Source: Sporosarcina sp. E16_8 (GTDB lineage: Bacteria > Bacillota > Bacilli > Bacillales_A > Planococcaceae). From it: DNA of 64,000 nt. Both the position numbers and the translations under genes were made by a program. A model generated the notes under the pieces. The model was given only the letters and a program-made list of their open reading frames with translations, was not told where the DNA came from and did not search any database. Position 1 is the stretch's first letter, and the number at the start of each line of letters is the position of its first letter. The stretch lies in the NCBI RefSeq assembly GCF_017347095.1, contig NZ_JADPRZ010000003.1, positions 186,001 to 250,000 of the forward strand, read 5' to 3'. This document shows, in pieces, positions 55,176 through 64,000 of the stretch.

Positions 55176-56276
55176 TCAAACTATGTACATACTAAAATTC
55201 ATTGTTTTGGAAAGTGCGGATTTTGCTCGTTCCCGGTCATCAGTAGTTTGGAAGCTTATAACAAGAATTCCAAAGACATCTGTCCGCGTCTCAACGATTC
55301 GGATATTCGTTAAACTGATTCGTTCATCCGCGAGTATTTTTGTGATTTCCGAAATGATACCAGGGTGATCCGGGATATCAATATGCAAATCAAATGTCAT
55401 ATAGAATGCACCTTGAGACGTAATCGGTAAGTCGTCTCGAAACTGTTTCGCCCCTGCAAAATAATCATATATTTCGTCGGGGTCATTCGATTTTAGCATA
55501 TTTCGAACATTTTCCATCTCTTCAAGCCATCCGTCAAGCTGCTTTAACAACTCTTCCCTGTTCTGCGTCGTAATATCACGCCACATGATTGGATCTGCAG
55601 ATGCAATTCGAGTCAAGTCGCGAAATCCGCCTGCCGCAAGTTTTTTAACAAACGGTTGCTCTTCTTGTTGTGCTGACAGCCTTCCAACGAGGGAAGAAGC
55701 GACAAGATGCGGAAAATGGCTAACGATTGCCGTCATCCGATCATGTTCTTCAGAATCGAGCACGACAATTTTACCTTTCGTTGGACCGAGTAGAATGCGG
55801 AGCTGCTCGACCTTTGCGCTGTCTGTTTGTGAATCTGGTGTTAATATGTAATACGCATTTTCAAATAGATGCTCTTTAGCAGCAGTTACCCCACTTTTAT
55901 GAGAGCCCGCCATTGGATGGCCACCAATAAACGTAATTCCACGTTCAAGCAATTGTCTTGCGGCATCCATGATTGGACCTTTTGTACTGCCCGTATCCGT
56001 CATAATGACGTCAGCTCTTAATTTCCAGTTGACTGCTTGATGCATCATTGCAACCGTCGTATTGACCGGCGTGGCAAAAATGATGACATCCGCATGTTCA
56101 CATGCGTTCTCAATGGACGTGGCAATTGTATCAATGATTCCCCTACGGAATGCTTGCTCCAACGTACTGAAGGATCGGTCGTACCCTATTACTTGCAGAT
56201 CAGGGTTACGTTTCAAGGCAAGCCCGAGCGAACCACCAATCAGTCCAAGTCCAATTATCGCGACATTCGGTTTCAT
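55176..56276 (-). CDS. tyrA: Prephenate dehydrogenase
   Basis: Converts prephenate to 4-hydroxyphenylpyruvate for tyrosine. 366 residues: NAD loop IIGLGLIGGSLGLA, GGHPMAGSHKSG substrate region, and a C-terminal ACT domain (DLHIDIPDHPGIISEITKIL) for tyrosine feedback. Overlaps hisC by four bases. Confidence 0.96.
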   Translation of the reverse strand: MKPNVAIIGLGLIGGSLGLALKRNPDLQVIGYDRSFSTLEQAFRRGIIDTIATSIENACEHADVIIFATPVNTTVAMMHQAVNWKLRADVIMTDTGSTKGPIMDAARQLLERGITFIGGHPMAGSHKSGVTAAKEHLFENAYYILTPDSQTDSAKVEQLRILLGPTKGKIVVLDSEEHDRMTAIVSHFPHLVASSLVGRLSAQQEEQPFVKKLAAGGFRDLTRIASADPIMWRDITTQNREELLKQLDGWLEEMENVRNMLKSNDPDEIYDYFAGAKQFRDDLPITSQGAFYMTFDLHIDIPDHPGIISEITKILADERISLTNIRIVETRTDVFGILVISFQTTDDRERAKSALSKTMNFSMYIV

Positions 56277-57373
56277 ACGGCTGAACCCCTGGATTGCAAC
56301 AATGTATCAAATGCCTTGAAGAAGTTGCTAGTCTGAGCTTCAGACCCAATCGTCACCCTTATATAGCCCGGAGTTCCAAGTGCATTGCCACTTCTAACGA
56401 TGAATCCCTGTTGCAAAAGCTTTTCTGAAGCATCATCTGCATCAGTTGGCACTGCAATTAATACAAAATTCGTTTCAGAATCAAATAAATGCAGGTTGTT
56501 GTCAGAAGCGTACTGTGTAAACCGTTGCCTTTGTTCATGATTCAGGTTACGGCATTGTTCGATGAATGCTTCATTTCCAAGCGCTTTTTCCGCTACTACT
56601 AAACCTAGTGAGTTATTATTGAACGGGCTTCGCACTTTATTGAGATTAGAAATGACCTTCGGATGACCAACGGCATAGCCAACTCTAAAGGCCGCCAATC
56701 CGTATGCTTTGGAAAACGTCCGCAAAATAATGATATTTGGGAATTCTTCTAGCAATGAAATTGAGTCGATATGCTCAGAGTCAGTAATGTATTCGAAATA
56801 TGCTTCGTCAAGAACGACTAGGCTATTTTCTGAAACTTGTTCAAGGAAACTCTTTAAAGCATCACTAGGAATCAAATTCCCGGTCGGATTATTCGGATTG
56901 CACAGCCAAACAACAGCCGTATCGCCATTGATAGCTCCCAAGAATCCTTCCAAATCATGTTGTCCATCCTTCAATGGTACTTCACGGATTTCGGCCCCTT
57001 CGATTCTCGCATTATGGGCATATTGCGGGAATGTCGGTGCCGCCATAACCGTATTTACTCCTTTACCAAGGAGCGCCCTTGAAATAATCATAATGATCTC
57101 ATCTGAGCCATTTCCGAATAACAATGATGTTTCGTCAACTCCATGTTTCTCTGCAAGCTTCTTACGTAATCCACCCGCATAGCCGTCCGGATACATTTCA
57201 TGCTGGATTGCTGCTGATGTCAAATAGTCTCTGACGGATGGTGCACAGCCATACGGATTTTCATTTGAAGCAAGTTTTACAACATCATTCAGACCGTATA
57301 TACGTTTTGCTTCATCAATCGATCTGCCTGGTTTATAAGGTTGCATACTATCAAGCGCTTTTTTCCAGTTCAT
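56273..57373 (-). CDS. hisC: Histidinol-phosphate aminotransferase (also aromatic)
   Basis: 366-residue PLP class I/II aminotransferase; PLP lysine in RTFSKAYGLAAFRVGY, LCNPNNPTG. In B. subtilis the same gene serves both histidine and phenylalanine/tyrosine synthesis, consistent with its place beside tyrA. ATG at 57373 after GGAGGG. Follows aroH by 28 bases; the trp genes that separate them in Bacillus are absent. Confidence 0.95.
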   Translation of the reverse strand: MNWKKALDSMQPYKPGRSIDEAKRIYGLNDVVKLASNENPYGCAPSVRDYLTSAAIQHEMYPDGYAGGLRKKLAEKHGVDETSLLFGNGSDEIIMIISRALLGKGVNTVMAAPTFPQYAHNARIEGAEIREVPLKDGQHDLEGFLGAINGDTAVVWLCNPNNPTGNLIPSDALKSFLEQVSENSLVVLDEAYFEYITDSEHIDSISLLEEFPNIIILRTFSKAYGLAAFRVGYAVGHPKVISNLNKVRSPFNNNSLGLVVAEKALGNEAFIEQCRNLNHEQRQRFTQYASDNNLHLFDSETNFVLIAVPTDADDASEKLLQQGFIVRSGNALGTPGYIRVTIGSEAQTSNFFKAFDTLLQSRGSAV

Positions 57374-57401
57374 AAAATTCCCTCCGGTCAATAGATATGA
57401 G

Positions 57402-57767
57402 TTACTTTTGTAAATCCGGTCGTAACTTAACTGCGTTTTTTTGATAAATATGTTTAACATAACGTTGCGGAATATCAGTATTCACATGCATAAGTGCTCT
57501 GATGCATAATGGCATTGCCCCCGGAACGTCCATTTCATGCGTACACATGACCGGAACGTACATCCATCCATCAATCGATCGAACTGCTTTTGCAGGAAAA
57601 GTCGATTTGATGTCCGTTGTCGTAGAGATAAGTACCGAAATGATATCCCCAGGCAAAATACTGTTCTCTATCGCCATTTCTTCAACCAATGCTTGCGTCG
57701 CTTCAAGAACGGCTTGTTCTACGTCATTTTCGACTGTCGTTGCTCCCCTTAATCCTCTTACCATCAT
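57402..57767 (-). CDS. aroH: Chorismate mutase, AroH type
   Basis: 121 residues. Monofunctional class I chorismate mutase, converting chorismate to prephenate. VRGLRGATTVEND at the start with the catalytic Arg, and MHVNTDIPQRYVKHIY near the end. Two adjacent ATGs (57767, 57764); the stop of aroB overlaps them. Confidence 0.95.
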   Translation of the reverse strand: MMVRGLRGATTVENDVEQAVLEATQALVEEMAIENSILPGDIISVLISTTTDIKSTFPAKAVRSIDGWMYVPVMCTHEMDVPGAMPLCIRALMHVNTDIPQRYVKHIYQKNAVKLRPDLQK

Positions 57768-58870
57768 TTCGCCCCATCCCCTTTCGTCCTCCGCCTCAAT
57801 TGTTCGAATGTTTGTTCACATTGTGTTTTTGACAGTTCTTTTATATAGGGTTTTCCGATACCATCAAGCAAAACAAAATTCAGCTTACCGAAAGAGACCT
57901 TTTTATCTTTTTCCATATAATTCATAAATACATCAAATTCATAGTCATGAACCGGTTGGAATGTATAGCCATGCGTATTTGCAAATTGGATGAAGCGATT
58001 TGTCAACGGTTCATCAACCCCGCCATGACTTTCACTTAATATAAGACTGTATGCCATGCCGATCATAACCGACTCTCCGTGGCTTAAACCACCGAATCCA
58101 CATACACCTTCTACAGCATGGCCGAATGTATGACCGAAGTTTAAATACTTTCGAGTTGAATGCTCAAATTCATCTTGTGAGACGATTTTCGCTTTAACTT
58201 CGATTCCCCGTAACAGTTCGTGCGATAACCACTCAATGCTTGGTTGAGAAAATGAAGGGGTAGACAATAACTTGAGCGTCCATTCCACATCTGAAATAAG
58301 CGCATGTTTCAACAATTCCGCCATGCCCGATCTGATTTCTCGAGGCGGAAGCGATTCGAAGAGCTCCGTGTTGAATAGAACTCCGATTGGCTGATGAAAA
58401 GAGCCGACCATATTTTTCGCTTCTGGCATATTGATTGCCGTTTTGCCTCCCACTGCACTGTCATGCGCCAAGATTGTTGTAGGGCATTGCAAATACCTAA
58501 TCCCCCTCATGAATGTCGCAGCGACGAAACCAGTGAGATCACCGCATGCGCCTCCACCAAAAGCGATTAGAAGGGAATCTCTTGTGAATTTTTCATTCAA
58601 CAAAAAAGATAAGCAATCGACGTACACAGCGGAGGTTTTACAGCTTTCTCCGGCAGGGACTGTTTTTACACTAATTTCACAGTTTACAGACTCCAATGCC
58701 TTTTCTAGCATCGGCAAATAGATAGCCGCAACCCGTTCATCCGCAATGATAGCAATTCGGTCAACAGTATCTAGAAGTTCAGCATATTCTGTGGCAAATA
58801 GTTTGTACGTATCTTGACCTATATGGACGTTATAGTGATGGTCCCGGACAGTAACTGTAAGTTTCCCCAT
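57764..58870 (-). CDS. aroB: 3-dehydroquinate synthase
   Basis: 368 residues; NAD- and metal-dependent cyclisation of DAHP. GGGACGDLTGFVAATFMRG, CPTTILAHDSAVGGKTAIN, LNFGHTFGHAVE and metal-ligand His. ATG at 58870, two bases after the aroC stop. Confidence 0.97.
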   Translation of the reverse strand: MGKLTVTVRDHHYNVHIGQDTYKLFATEYAELLDTVDRIAIIADERVAAIYLPMLEKALESVNCEISVKTVPAGESCKTSAVYVDCLSFLLNEKFTRDSLLIAFGGGACGDLTGFVAATFMRGIRYLQCPTTILAHDSAVGGKTAINMPEAKNMVGSFHQPIGVLFNTELFESLPPREIRSGMAELLKHALISDVEWTLKLLSTPSFSQPSIEWLSHELLRGIEVKAKIVSQDEFEHSTRKYLNFGHTFGHAVEGVCGFGGLSHGESVMIGMAYSLILSESHGGVDEPLTNRFIQFANTHGYTFQPVHDYEFDVFMNYMEKDKKVSFGKLNFVLLDGIGKPYIKELSKTQCEQTFEQLRRRTKGDGAK

Positions 58871-58872
58871 AA

Positions 58873-60054
58873 TTAAAACCCCTTTACATACCGTCTATAT
58901 TCTTCAATGTCCTTTTTGAGGCCGTTCATCGTGTCTGAACGGAATTCTTCCATGATGGCTTTTGCCATTTCAGTTGCAATGACATGTTCTGCCACAACAG
59001 AAGCTGCGGGTACCGCACAAGGGTCCGAGCGTTCGATAGTTGCAACAAACGGTTCTTTCGTATCAATATCAACACTTTCAAGTGGTTTGTACAAAGTCGG
59101 GATAGGTTTCATAACGCCCCTGACAACAATCGGCATACCCGTCGTCATTCCGCCTTCAAGGCCACCCAAGCGGTTTGATTTACGGAAATAGCCCTGTTCT
59201 TCGCTCCAAGCTATTTCATCATGCACTTTACTGCCTGGCATTTTTGCCATTTCAAATCCTAGTCCAATCTCAACGCCCTTAAACGCATTGATGCTCATCA
59301 TCGCTCCTGCGAGTTTACCGTCCATCTTCCGATCAAATTGGACATAGCTCCCAATTCCTGGTGGACATCCTTCAATGACCACTTCTACAACGCCTCCCAC
59401 CGTGTCACCACGTCCTTTGGCGTCATCAATGGCTTGGACCATCAGTTTCGAAGCCTCAGGGTCTGCACAGTAGACAGGGTCATTCTCGATGATGTTGCGG
59501 AGCTCTTCCGTCCCTTTTTCTGCATATGTATCTGGATTTGTTGTGAATCCTCCAATTTCTGTTACATGAGCGACAGTTTCGATACCGAGTTCGCGAAGGA
59601 ACTGTTTTGCGACCGCACCGATTGCCACACGCATCGTTGTCTCACGCGCGGACGATCGTTCTAAGACGTTTCGCAGATCCCGATGACCATATTTCATACC
59701 GCCCACAAGATCTGCATGGCCTGGTCTGGGACGCGTTATTTGTCGTTTTACATCTTCTGGCTTCACATCGTCTGCAAGGGGCTCTACCCCCATAATCGAG
59801 GTCCAATGTTTCCAATCATCGTTAACAACCGTCAACGTAACCGGCGAACCAAGTGTTTTACCGTGTCTGACACCTGATGAAATGACAACCTGATCTTTTT
59901 CTATTTGCATGCGTCTCCCGCGCCCATGTCCACCTTGCCGTCTCGAAAGTTCCCCATTAATCATTTCAGCAGTCAATTCCATTTGGGCAGGTAGCCCTTC
60001 AATGATTGCTGTTAATTGCGGACCGTGTGATTCACCAGCTGTGAAGTACCTCAT
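58873..60054 (-). CDS. aroC: Chorismate synthase
   Basis: Last step to chorismate, FMN-dependent. 393 residues; GESHGPQL start, [26 protein letters not shown] and MPGSKVHDE. Named aroF in B. subtilis. First gene of aroC-aroB-aroH-hisC-tyrA-aroA; ATG 60054 follows GGAGGAAA. Confidence 0.97.
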   Translation of the reverse strand: MRYFTAGESHGPQLTAIIEGLPAQMELTAEMINGELSRRQGGHGRGRRMQIEKDQVVISSGVRHGKTLGSPVTLTVVNDDWKHWTSIMGVEPLADDVKPEDVKRQITRPRPGHADLVGGMKYGHRDLRNVLERSSARETTMRVAIGAVAKQFLRELGIETVAHVTEIGGFTTNPDTYAEKGTEELRNIIENDPVYCADPEASKLMVQAIDDAKGRGDTVGGVVEVVIEGCPPGIGSYVQFDRKMDGKLAGAMMSINAFKGVEIGLGFEMAKMPGSKVHDEIAWSEEQGYFRKSNRLGGLEGGMTTGMPIVVRGVMKPIPTLYKPLESVDIDTKEPFVATIERSDPCAVPAASVVAEHVIATEMAKAIMEEFRSDTMNGLKKDIEEYRRYVKGF

Positions 60055-60141
60055 TTAATTTCCTCCTCCGACGAATGGATTAACATTCGTTTTATAGCAC
60101 TCTACCAAAGTAAGATGCTTTTGACTATATGTTTATATTAA

Positions 60142-60170
60142 AAATATCCGGAAAGTTATCCGGATATTTT
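60142..60170 (-). terminator. Terminator after cheR
   Basis: AAATATCCGG with CCGGATATTT, eight-base loop, TTTTTAA; the stem overlaps the cheR stop codon. Confidence 0.85.
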
Positions 60171-60939
60171 AAATTTTCCTATAAAAGAACGTATCTTCCG
60201 ATTCTAATCCGTATTTTGAAGGATTGAATATTTGCTCTGTACTACCCACAAAAAGAATTCCACCCTGTTTCAGCGACTTGGAGAAGTTGGTGTAAATCTG
60301 ATTTTTCGCTTCCTCTGTAAAATAAATCATTACATTGCGGCAGACAATTAAATCGAATCCCGTATCGTACCGGTCTTCTAACAAGTTTTGCTGTTTAAAA
60401 GTCACGGTCCGTTTGATGTCATCCTTCACCTGATAAAAATGACCTTCATTGACAAAGTGCTGTTTCACGATTGGGGCAGGCACTTCCTTCAAAGCTCTTT
60501 CAGGGTATAAACCGACTTTCGCCCGTTCAATGACGCCTACATCGAGATCTGTCGCCAAGATTGATATATCTCGCAGTGGCACATGAGTTAATAAAACAAG
60601 TGCTATAGAATAGGGTTCTTCGCCTGTGGAGCAGGCAGCACTCCAAATCTTCAGTTTTTTATTTCGATCAAGGAGCTTGGGGAAAATCTTCTTTTCCAGC
60701 ACGTCCCATCGCTGTGCATTGCGGTAGAATTCTGAAACGTTGATGGTCATCCGATCAAGGAATTCCTCAAGTAGCTCTTTGTCATTATGTATAGCTTCAT
60801 AATAATCTATAAAATTACGGTATCCTCTTTTTTCATATAGAGAAGTGAGCCTTCTTTTCATCTGTGCTTCTTTATACAGTGACAGATCGATACCCGTCTT
60901 TTTCTTAACGTTTCCAATGAATACAGCATAATCCGGCAA
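60169..60939 (-). CDS. cheR: Chemotaxis methyltransferase CheR
   Basis: 256 residues. Methylates glutamates of chemoreceptors with SAM. N-terminal helical domain (LTSLYEKRGYRNF), then SACSTGEEPYSIALVLL (SAM site), ILATDLDVGVI and CRNVMIYF. Isolated here between ndk and aroC as in Bacillus; implies chemotaxis genes elsewhere. Confidence 0.95.
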   Translation of the reverse strand: MPDYAVFIGNVKKKTGIDLSLYKEAQMKRRLTSLYEKRGYRNFIDYYEAIHNDKELLEEFLDRMTINVSEFYRNAQRWDVLEKKIFPKLLDRNKKLKIWSAACSTGEEPYSIALVLLTHVPLRDISILATDLDVGVIERAKVGLYPERALKEVPAPIVKQHFVNEGHFYQVKDDIKRTVTFKQQNLLEDRYDTGFDLIVCRNVMIYFTEEAKNQIYTNFSKSLKQGGILFVGSTEQIFNPSKYGLESEDTFFYRKI

Positions 60940-61003
60940 TTAGCGTTCCCCCGTTCATATATTCTTACTATTATAACGGATTGGAGCCCATTTCGAAAGT
61001 ACA

Positions 61004-61036
61004 AAAACAGCCGAGCGAAATTCGCACGGCTGTTTA
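61004..61036 (-). terminator. Terminator of ndk
   Basis: AAACAGCCG with CGGCTGTTT around a 13-base GCGAA/TTCGC-containing loop, then TTG. Confidence 0.85.
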
Positions 61037-61042
61037 AGGTAA

Positions 61043-61489
61043 TTAATTGATCCAGTTGTTCATTGATTTGTCGTAAGTTACAAGTTCTTCATCCTTGAAG
61101 AAAAGACCAATTTCACGAACAGCTGATTCTGGAGCATCTGAACCGTGAATGATATTTTTACCAACAGTAACAGCGAAGTCACCGCGGATTGTTCCAGGTG
61201 CAGATTCTTTCGGGTTTGTTGCGCCAGTCATTAGACGGCCAACTGAGATGACATTTTCGCCTTCCCAAACCATTGCGAATACAGGACCTGATGTGATGAA
61301 ATCAACAAGCTCGCCGAAAAAAGGACGCTCTTTATGTTCGCCGTAGTGTTGCTCAGCAAGTTCTTGTGAAATTGTCATAAGCTTAGCGCCTACAAGTTGG
61401 AAACCTTTACTTTCGAAACGACCCACGATTTCACCGATTAGATTACGTTGAACGCCGTCTGGCTTAACCATTAAAAATGTTTTTTCCAT
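61043..61489 (-). CDS. ndk: Nucleoside-diphosphate kinase
   Basis: Phosphorylates NDPs from ATP through phospho-His115 ([11 protein letters not shown]). 148 residues; [15 protein letters not shown] and RGDFAV present. ATG 61489 lies after GGAGTG; a GTG three codons upstream is inside that site. Between hepT and cheR. Confidence 0.97.
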   Translation of the reverse strand: MEKTFLMVKPDGVQRNLIGEIVGRFESKGFQLVGAKLMTISQELAEQHYGEHKERPFFGELVDFITSGPVFAMVWEGENVISVGRLMTGATNPKESAPGTIRGDFAVTVGKNIIHGSDAPESAVREIGLFFKDEELVTYDKSMNNWIN

Positions 61490-61575
61490 AGTTAACACTC
61501 CTTCTTAATATATGTATCAGGATTTCTCCTTTTCGATCGTACCATCCGATGCCTGATTTTTCAACTGTTAAAGCA

Positions 61576-62556
61576 CTAATACTTACGTCTGCCAATGAAA
61601 GCAGAAATTTGCATGAATGCCTTTTTAGCATTTGCATCACCATCTGGCAGCGCACTTATTTCATCCATTGCTTTTTGCAAATACAAATCACTTACAGCTT
61701 GTGCCATCTGAATGGCCTCTGTACCGCGAATATAGGTCAACATTTCTTCACGATCTGATTCCGTTAAGGTCCCGTCAAACGACCGCTTCATATAAGGTTG
61801 GAAATTAACATCGTCTTTTATGTATAGGATGGGCAATGTCAGATGACCATTCAACAGATCACTGCCTGCCGGTTTTCCAAGTTCTTCATCCGTCGATGTA
61901 ATGTCAAGAATATCATCGACAATTTGAAAAGCCATGCCCGCAAAATAACCAAAGCGACGCAATTTCTTTACATTCGCAGGGTCAGCTCCTGAAACAAGAG
62001 CGCCGAGCTCACAACTGGATGATAAGAGAAGTGCAGTCTTTCGTTTAATGCGCCGCAAATAATCCCGTATCGTCTGATTGGTTTTTCGCTGATGATCAAT
62101 TTGGATGACTTCACCTTTACAAATTTCAAGCATAGTCTCTGCAAGTAGCTGATGAACAGCAGGAATTTCAATCTCGCCTATCGATGTAAGTGCACGTGAA
62201 AAAATGAAGTCCCCCGTATACATCGCAATTCGGTTATCCCAACGTGCCCTCACTGTTTCAAGACCACGACGCATATCTGAATCATCGATAACATCATCAT
62301 GAACAAGAGATGCCATGTGGACAAGCTCAAGTGACACAGCAACCTTTGCCACATCCTCCAACGAATAGTTGCCAAACTTGGAAGACAGGATAACAAAAAT
62401 AGGTCGAATCCTTTTTCCACCCGCACGAAGCAGGTGTAGTGACGCTTGCCGAATGATGGGGGAAGATGAATTGAGGGATCGTTCAAGTTCCTTTTCTATA
62501 TAAGCGAGATCCTTCCGGAAATCACCATAAAGCGACAATAACTTCAATTTCTCCAA
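61576..62556 (-). CDS. hepT: Heptaprenyl diphosphate synthase component II
   Basis: Catalytic subunit making the C35 side chain of menaquinone-7. 326 residues. Aspartate-rich motifs DDVIDDSD (from D87) and DDILDIT; GGKRIRP near residue 50. Needs HepS for activity. 24 bases after menG. Confidence 0.95.
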   Translation of the reverse strand: MEKLKLLSLYGDFRKDLAYIEKELERSLNSSSPIIRQASLHLLRAGGKRIRPIFVILSSKFGNYSLEDVAKVAVSLELVHMASLVHDDVIDDSDMRRGLETVRARWDNRIAMYTGDFIFSRALTSIGEIEIPAVHQLLAETMLEICKGEVIQIDHQRKTNQTIRDYLRRIKRKTALLLSSSCELGALVSGADPANVKKLRRFGYFAGMAFQIVDDILDITSTDEELGKPAGSDLLNGHLTLPILYIKDDVNFQPYMKRSFDGTLTESDREEMLTYIRGTEAIQMAQAVSDLYLQKAMDEISALPDGDANAKKAFMQISAFIGRRKY

Positions 62557-62580
62557 AACGATTACCTTCCCCTGCTGTCT

Positions 62581-63279
62581 TTATTGTTTATATCCCACGT
62601 GACCAGCCGCTGCTCCACCACTGTATGACTTAAAAGATACTCCAGTGAAGTCTGCTTCCGTGAATAGCTGAGCAAGTTGTTTCATCCCTGGAAAATCATC
62701 TGCCGATTCTTGAAGCCATGAATATTCTTTATAACTTTTCGCAAATATTTTCCCAAGAATGGGCATGATGAATTTGAAATAAAATCGGAATAACTGCCTG
62801 TAGCCCGGAAGTTCAGATTGAGAAGTTTCTAGACATGCAATCATTCCACCCGGCTTTAAGACACGGTTCATTTCTTTTAAAACGGTTAAATAATTCGGTA
62901 CGTTACGCAATCCGAAACCAATTGTAACAAAATCAAACGAATCGTCAGGGAAAGGTAATTCCATCGCATTCCCTTGTACAAGCGTAATTGTTGGATATGC
63001 TGCAACTTTCGGTCGGCCGGCTTCTAACATACCTTCACTAAAGTCAAGACCTGTAACATGCCCAGTGGCACCTGTCGCCTCCGCCATGGCGATTGTCCAA
63101 TCGGCAGTTCCACAACACACGTCAAGCGTACGAGCGCCTTCATGGACGTTCATACGTGACATGATGTCATCACGCCATTTCTTATGTTGGTTGAAACTGA
63201 TCACGGAATTCATTTTATCGTAATCAACGGATATTTTTTCGAAAACGGTGTGAACTTTCTGTTCTTTTGATATCGACAA
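62581..63279 (-). CDS. menG: Demethylmenaquinone methyltransferase
   Basis: UbiE-family SAM methyltransferase, last step of menaquinone synthesis. 232 residues; [16 protein letters not shown] start, [10 protein letters not shown] (SAM motif I), [14 protein letters not shown] 63279 after AGAGGT. Between hepS and hepT. Confidence 0.96.
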   Translation of the reverse strand: MSISKEQKVHTVFEKISVDYDKMNSVISFNQHKKWRDDIMSRMNVHEGARTLDVCCGTADWTIAMAEATGATGHVTGLDFSEGMLEAGRPKVAAYPTITLVQGNAMELPFPDDSFDFVTIGFGLRNVPNYLTVLKEMNRVLKPGGMIACLETSQSELPGYRQLFRFYFKFIMPILGKIFAKSYKEYSWLQESADDFPGMKQLAQLFTEADFTGVSFKSYSGGAAAGHVGYKQ

Positions 63280-63297
63280 GAGTTATACCTCTTTTCT

Positions 63298-64000
63298 TCA
63301 ATTCAGTTTACCAATTAACGGTGTCACCAGGTTACGAATTTTGCGCTGTAAAAAGGGCTGAAGATAATCAGCTGCTTCAAGCGCCATCTGCATTTCAGCA
63401 TGAAGCTGAAAAATCGCATGATTCGCATCAGCAGCATTCATTGTCCGGCGCGAACGCTTATCCAAAATAGAATTGCAATCAGCGCTCCCCTCGTCAAACC
63501 ATAGAAGCGATAATGCTGCACTGGCAAGCGGGACATATTGTGCAAATCCAAATGTATATAAAAAATCAGTTATACATCCCGCTTCGATGATTCTAACTGT
63601 TTCAATCAAATTTTCAGGTCCATCCGGTAATTGATCGTGAAAAATCGTCTTCGTCTCGTTGATTTGTCCGATTGTTTCAGACAAGGAACGGATGAAACCA
63701 AATTCAGGCAGAGATGCAAGTAGCCGATAATGGATTCCGCTGAAATAATCCCCCGACAAAACAGTAAGTTGTTGTTGCTTTGAGGTAGCGTCATACACAT
63801 TAATTGAATCATGTGCATCAAAAGCAGCATGAACAGCGCCGACCGCTATTGACGCAGTATGAAAACGATTGTTCCACCTTTCCCCGTTCAACATTGGTAA
63901 CAGGAGAATAAAGGCTTTTACAGGGTCGATTGTTATTCGACCAACATCCCTATCCACGATCGGCTCGCTAATTGCTTTCTCTACTTCACCTATATAATTT
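63298..64000 (-). CDS. hepS: Heptaprenyl diphosphate synthase component I (start outside window)
   Basis: Small regulatory subunit that determines chain length together with HepT. The frame stays open to base 64000, so the internal GTG at 63957 is not the start; about 234 residues are visible, near the family length of 250. LTVLSGDYFSGIHYRLLASL is the recognisable core. In Bacillus it is preceded by mtrB and folE. Confidence 0.88.
   Translation of the reverse strand, partial: NYIGEVEKAISEPIVDRDVGRITIDPVKAFILLLPMLNGERWNNRFHTASIAVGAVHAAFDAHDSINVYDATSKQQQLTVLSGDYFSGIHYRLLASLPEFGFIRSLSETIGQINETKTIFHDQLPDGPENLIETVRIIEAGCITDFLYTFGFAQYVPLASAALSLLWFDEGSADCNSILDKRSRRTMNAADANHAIFQLHAEMQMALEAADYLQPFLQRKIRNLVTPLIGKLN

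Overview
The window is a chromosomal segment of a low-to-mid GC, endospore-forming-type Firmicute. Gene content and order match the yqf, ypb-ypw, ypr-yps and ypi-ypo-aro blocks of the Bacillaceae chromosome. Other pointers are a B-class RNase P RNA, a T-box leader, intrinsic terminators at most operon ends, strong Shine-Dalgarno sites, TTG starts and bacillithiol synthesis (bshA). A single-chain glycyl-tRNA synthetase, the lack of a trp operon in the aro cluster, and short palindromic intergenic repeats suggest Planococcaceae, perhaps Sporosarcina. The genus is an inference from memory of the families; no search was run.

Layout. 1-5.2 kb: dnaG (3' end outside the window), ppsR and ccpN on the minus strand, divergent from T-box-controlled glyS. 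5.2-9.5 kb: a possible tiny Gly/His/Tyr-rich peptide gene, mprF, an HD phosphohydrolase, a cold-shock protein and a zinc-finger miniprotein. 9.6-18.2 kb: an RNase H-like protein, a metallophosphoesterase, a sulfurtransferase abutting the double dynamin dynA, cheX, an M32 carboxypeptidase and a DUF421 membrane protein. 18.4-26.4 kb: a DinG/XPD helicase with Fe-S cysteines, a THUMP rRNA methyltransferase, rnpB, gpsB, mrfB-mrfA and yppE. 26.7-31.4 kb: degV, a repeat-rich gap, and recU-ponA. 31.4-39.1 kb: ypoC-nth-dnaD, asnS, aspB-ypmB and an exonuclease-type dinG. 39.2-46.1 kb: panD-panC-panB, birA-cca-bshA and dapB-mazG. 46.2-49.2 kb: a YitT protein, a 750-base gap, yugP and ypjA. 49.3-53.8 kb: the qcrABC menaquinol:cytochrome c reductase with ypiF, ypiB and ypiA upstream. 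53.9-64 kb: aroA-tyrA-hisC-aroH-aroB-aroC, cheR, ndk, and hepT-menG-hepS (hepS start outside the window).

Functionally the window combines replication and repair (dnaG, dnaD, nth, recU, mrfAB, two DinG-type helicases), envelope growth (ponA, gpsB, mprF, dynA), cofactor and amino-acid synthesis (pantothenate, biotin control, lysine/DAP, chorismate to tyrosine, histidinol-phosphate aminotransfer), menaquinone synthesis (hepS-menG-hepT), and respiration through qcr, which uses that menaquinone.

I did not find a defence island, CRISPR array, prophage, intact insertion sequence or an obvious new multi-gene system; this is mostly conserved core genome. The observations most worth a second look are non-coding or small: a palindromic element between the T-box terminator and glyS, a hairpin terminator in the leader of panB, a 32-codon peptide gene, a repeat family at several intergenic sites, an interrupted short reading frame after the DUF421 gene, and several losses relative to the Bacillus order (trp genes, mgsA-bshB1, ypmA, ypjB).
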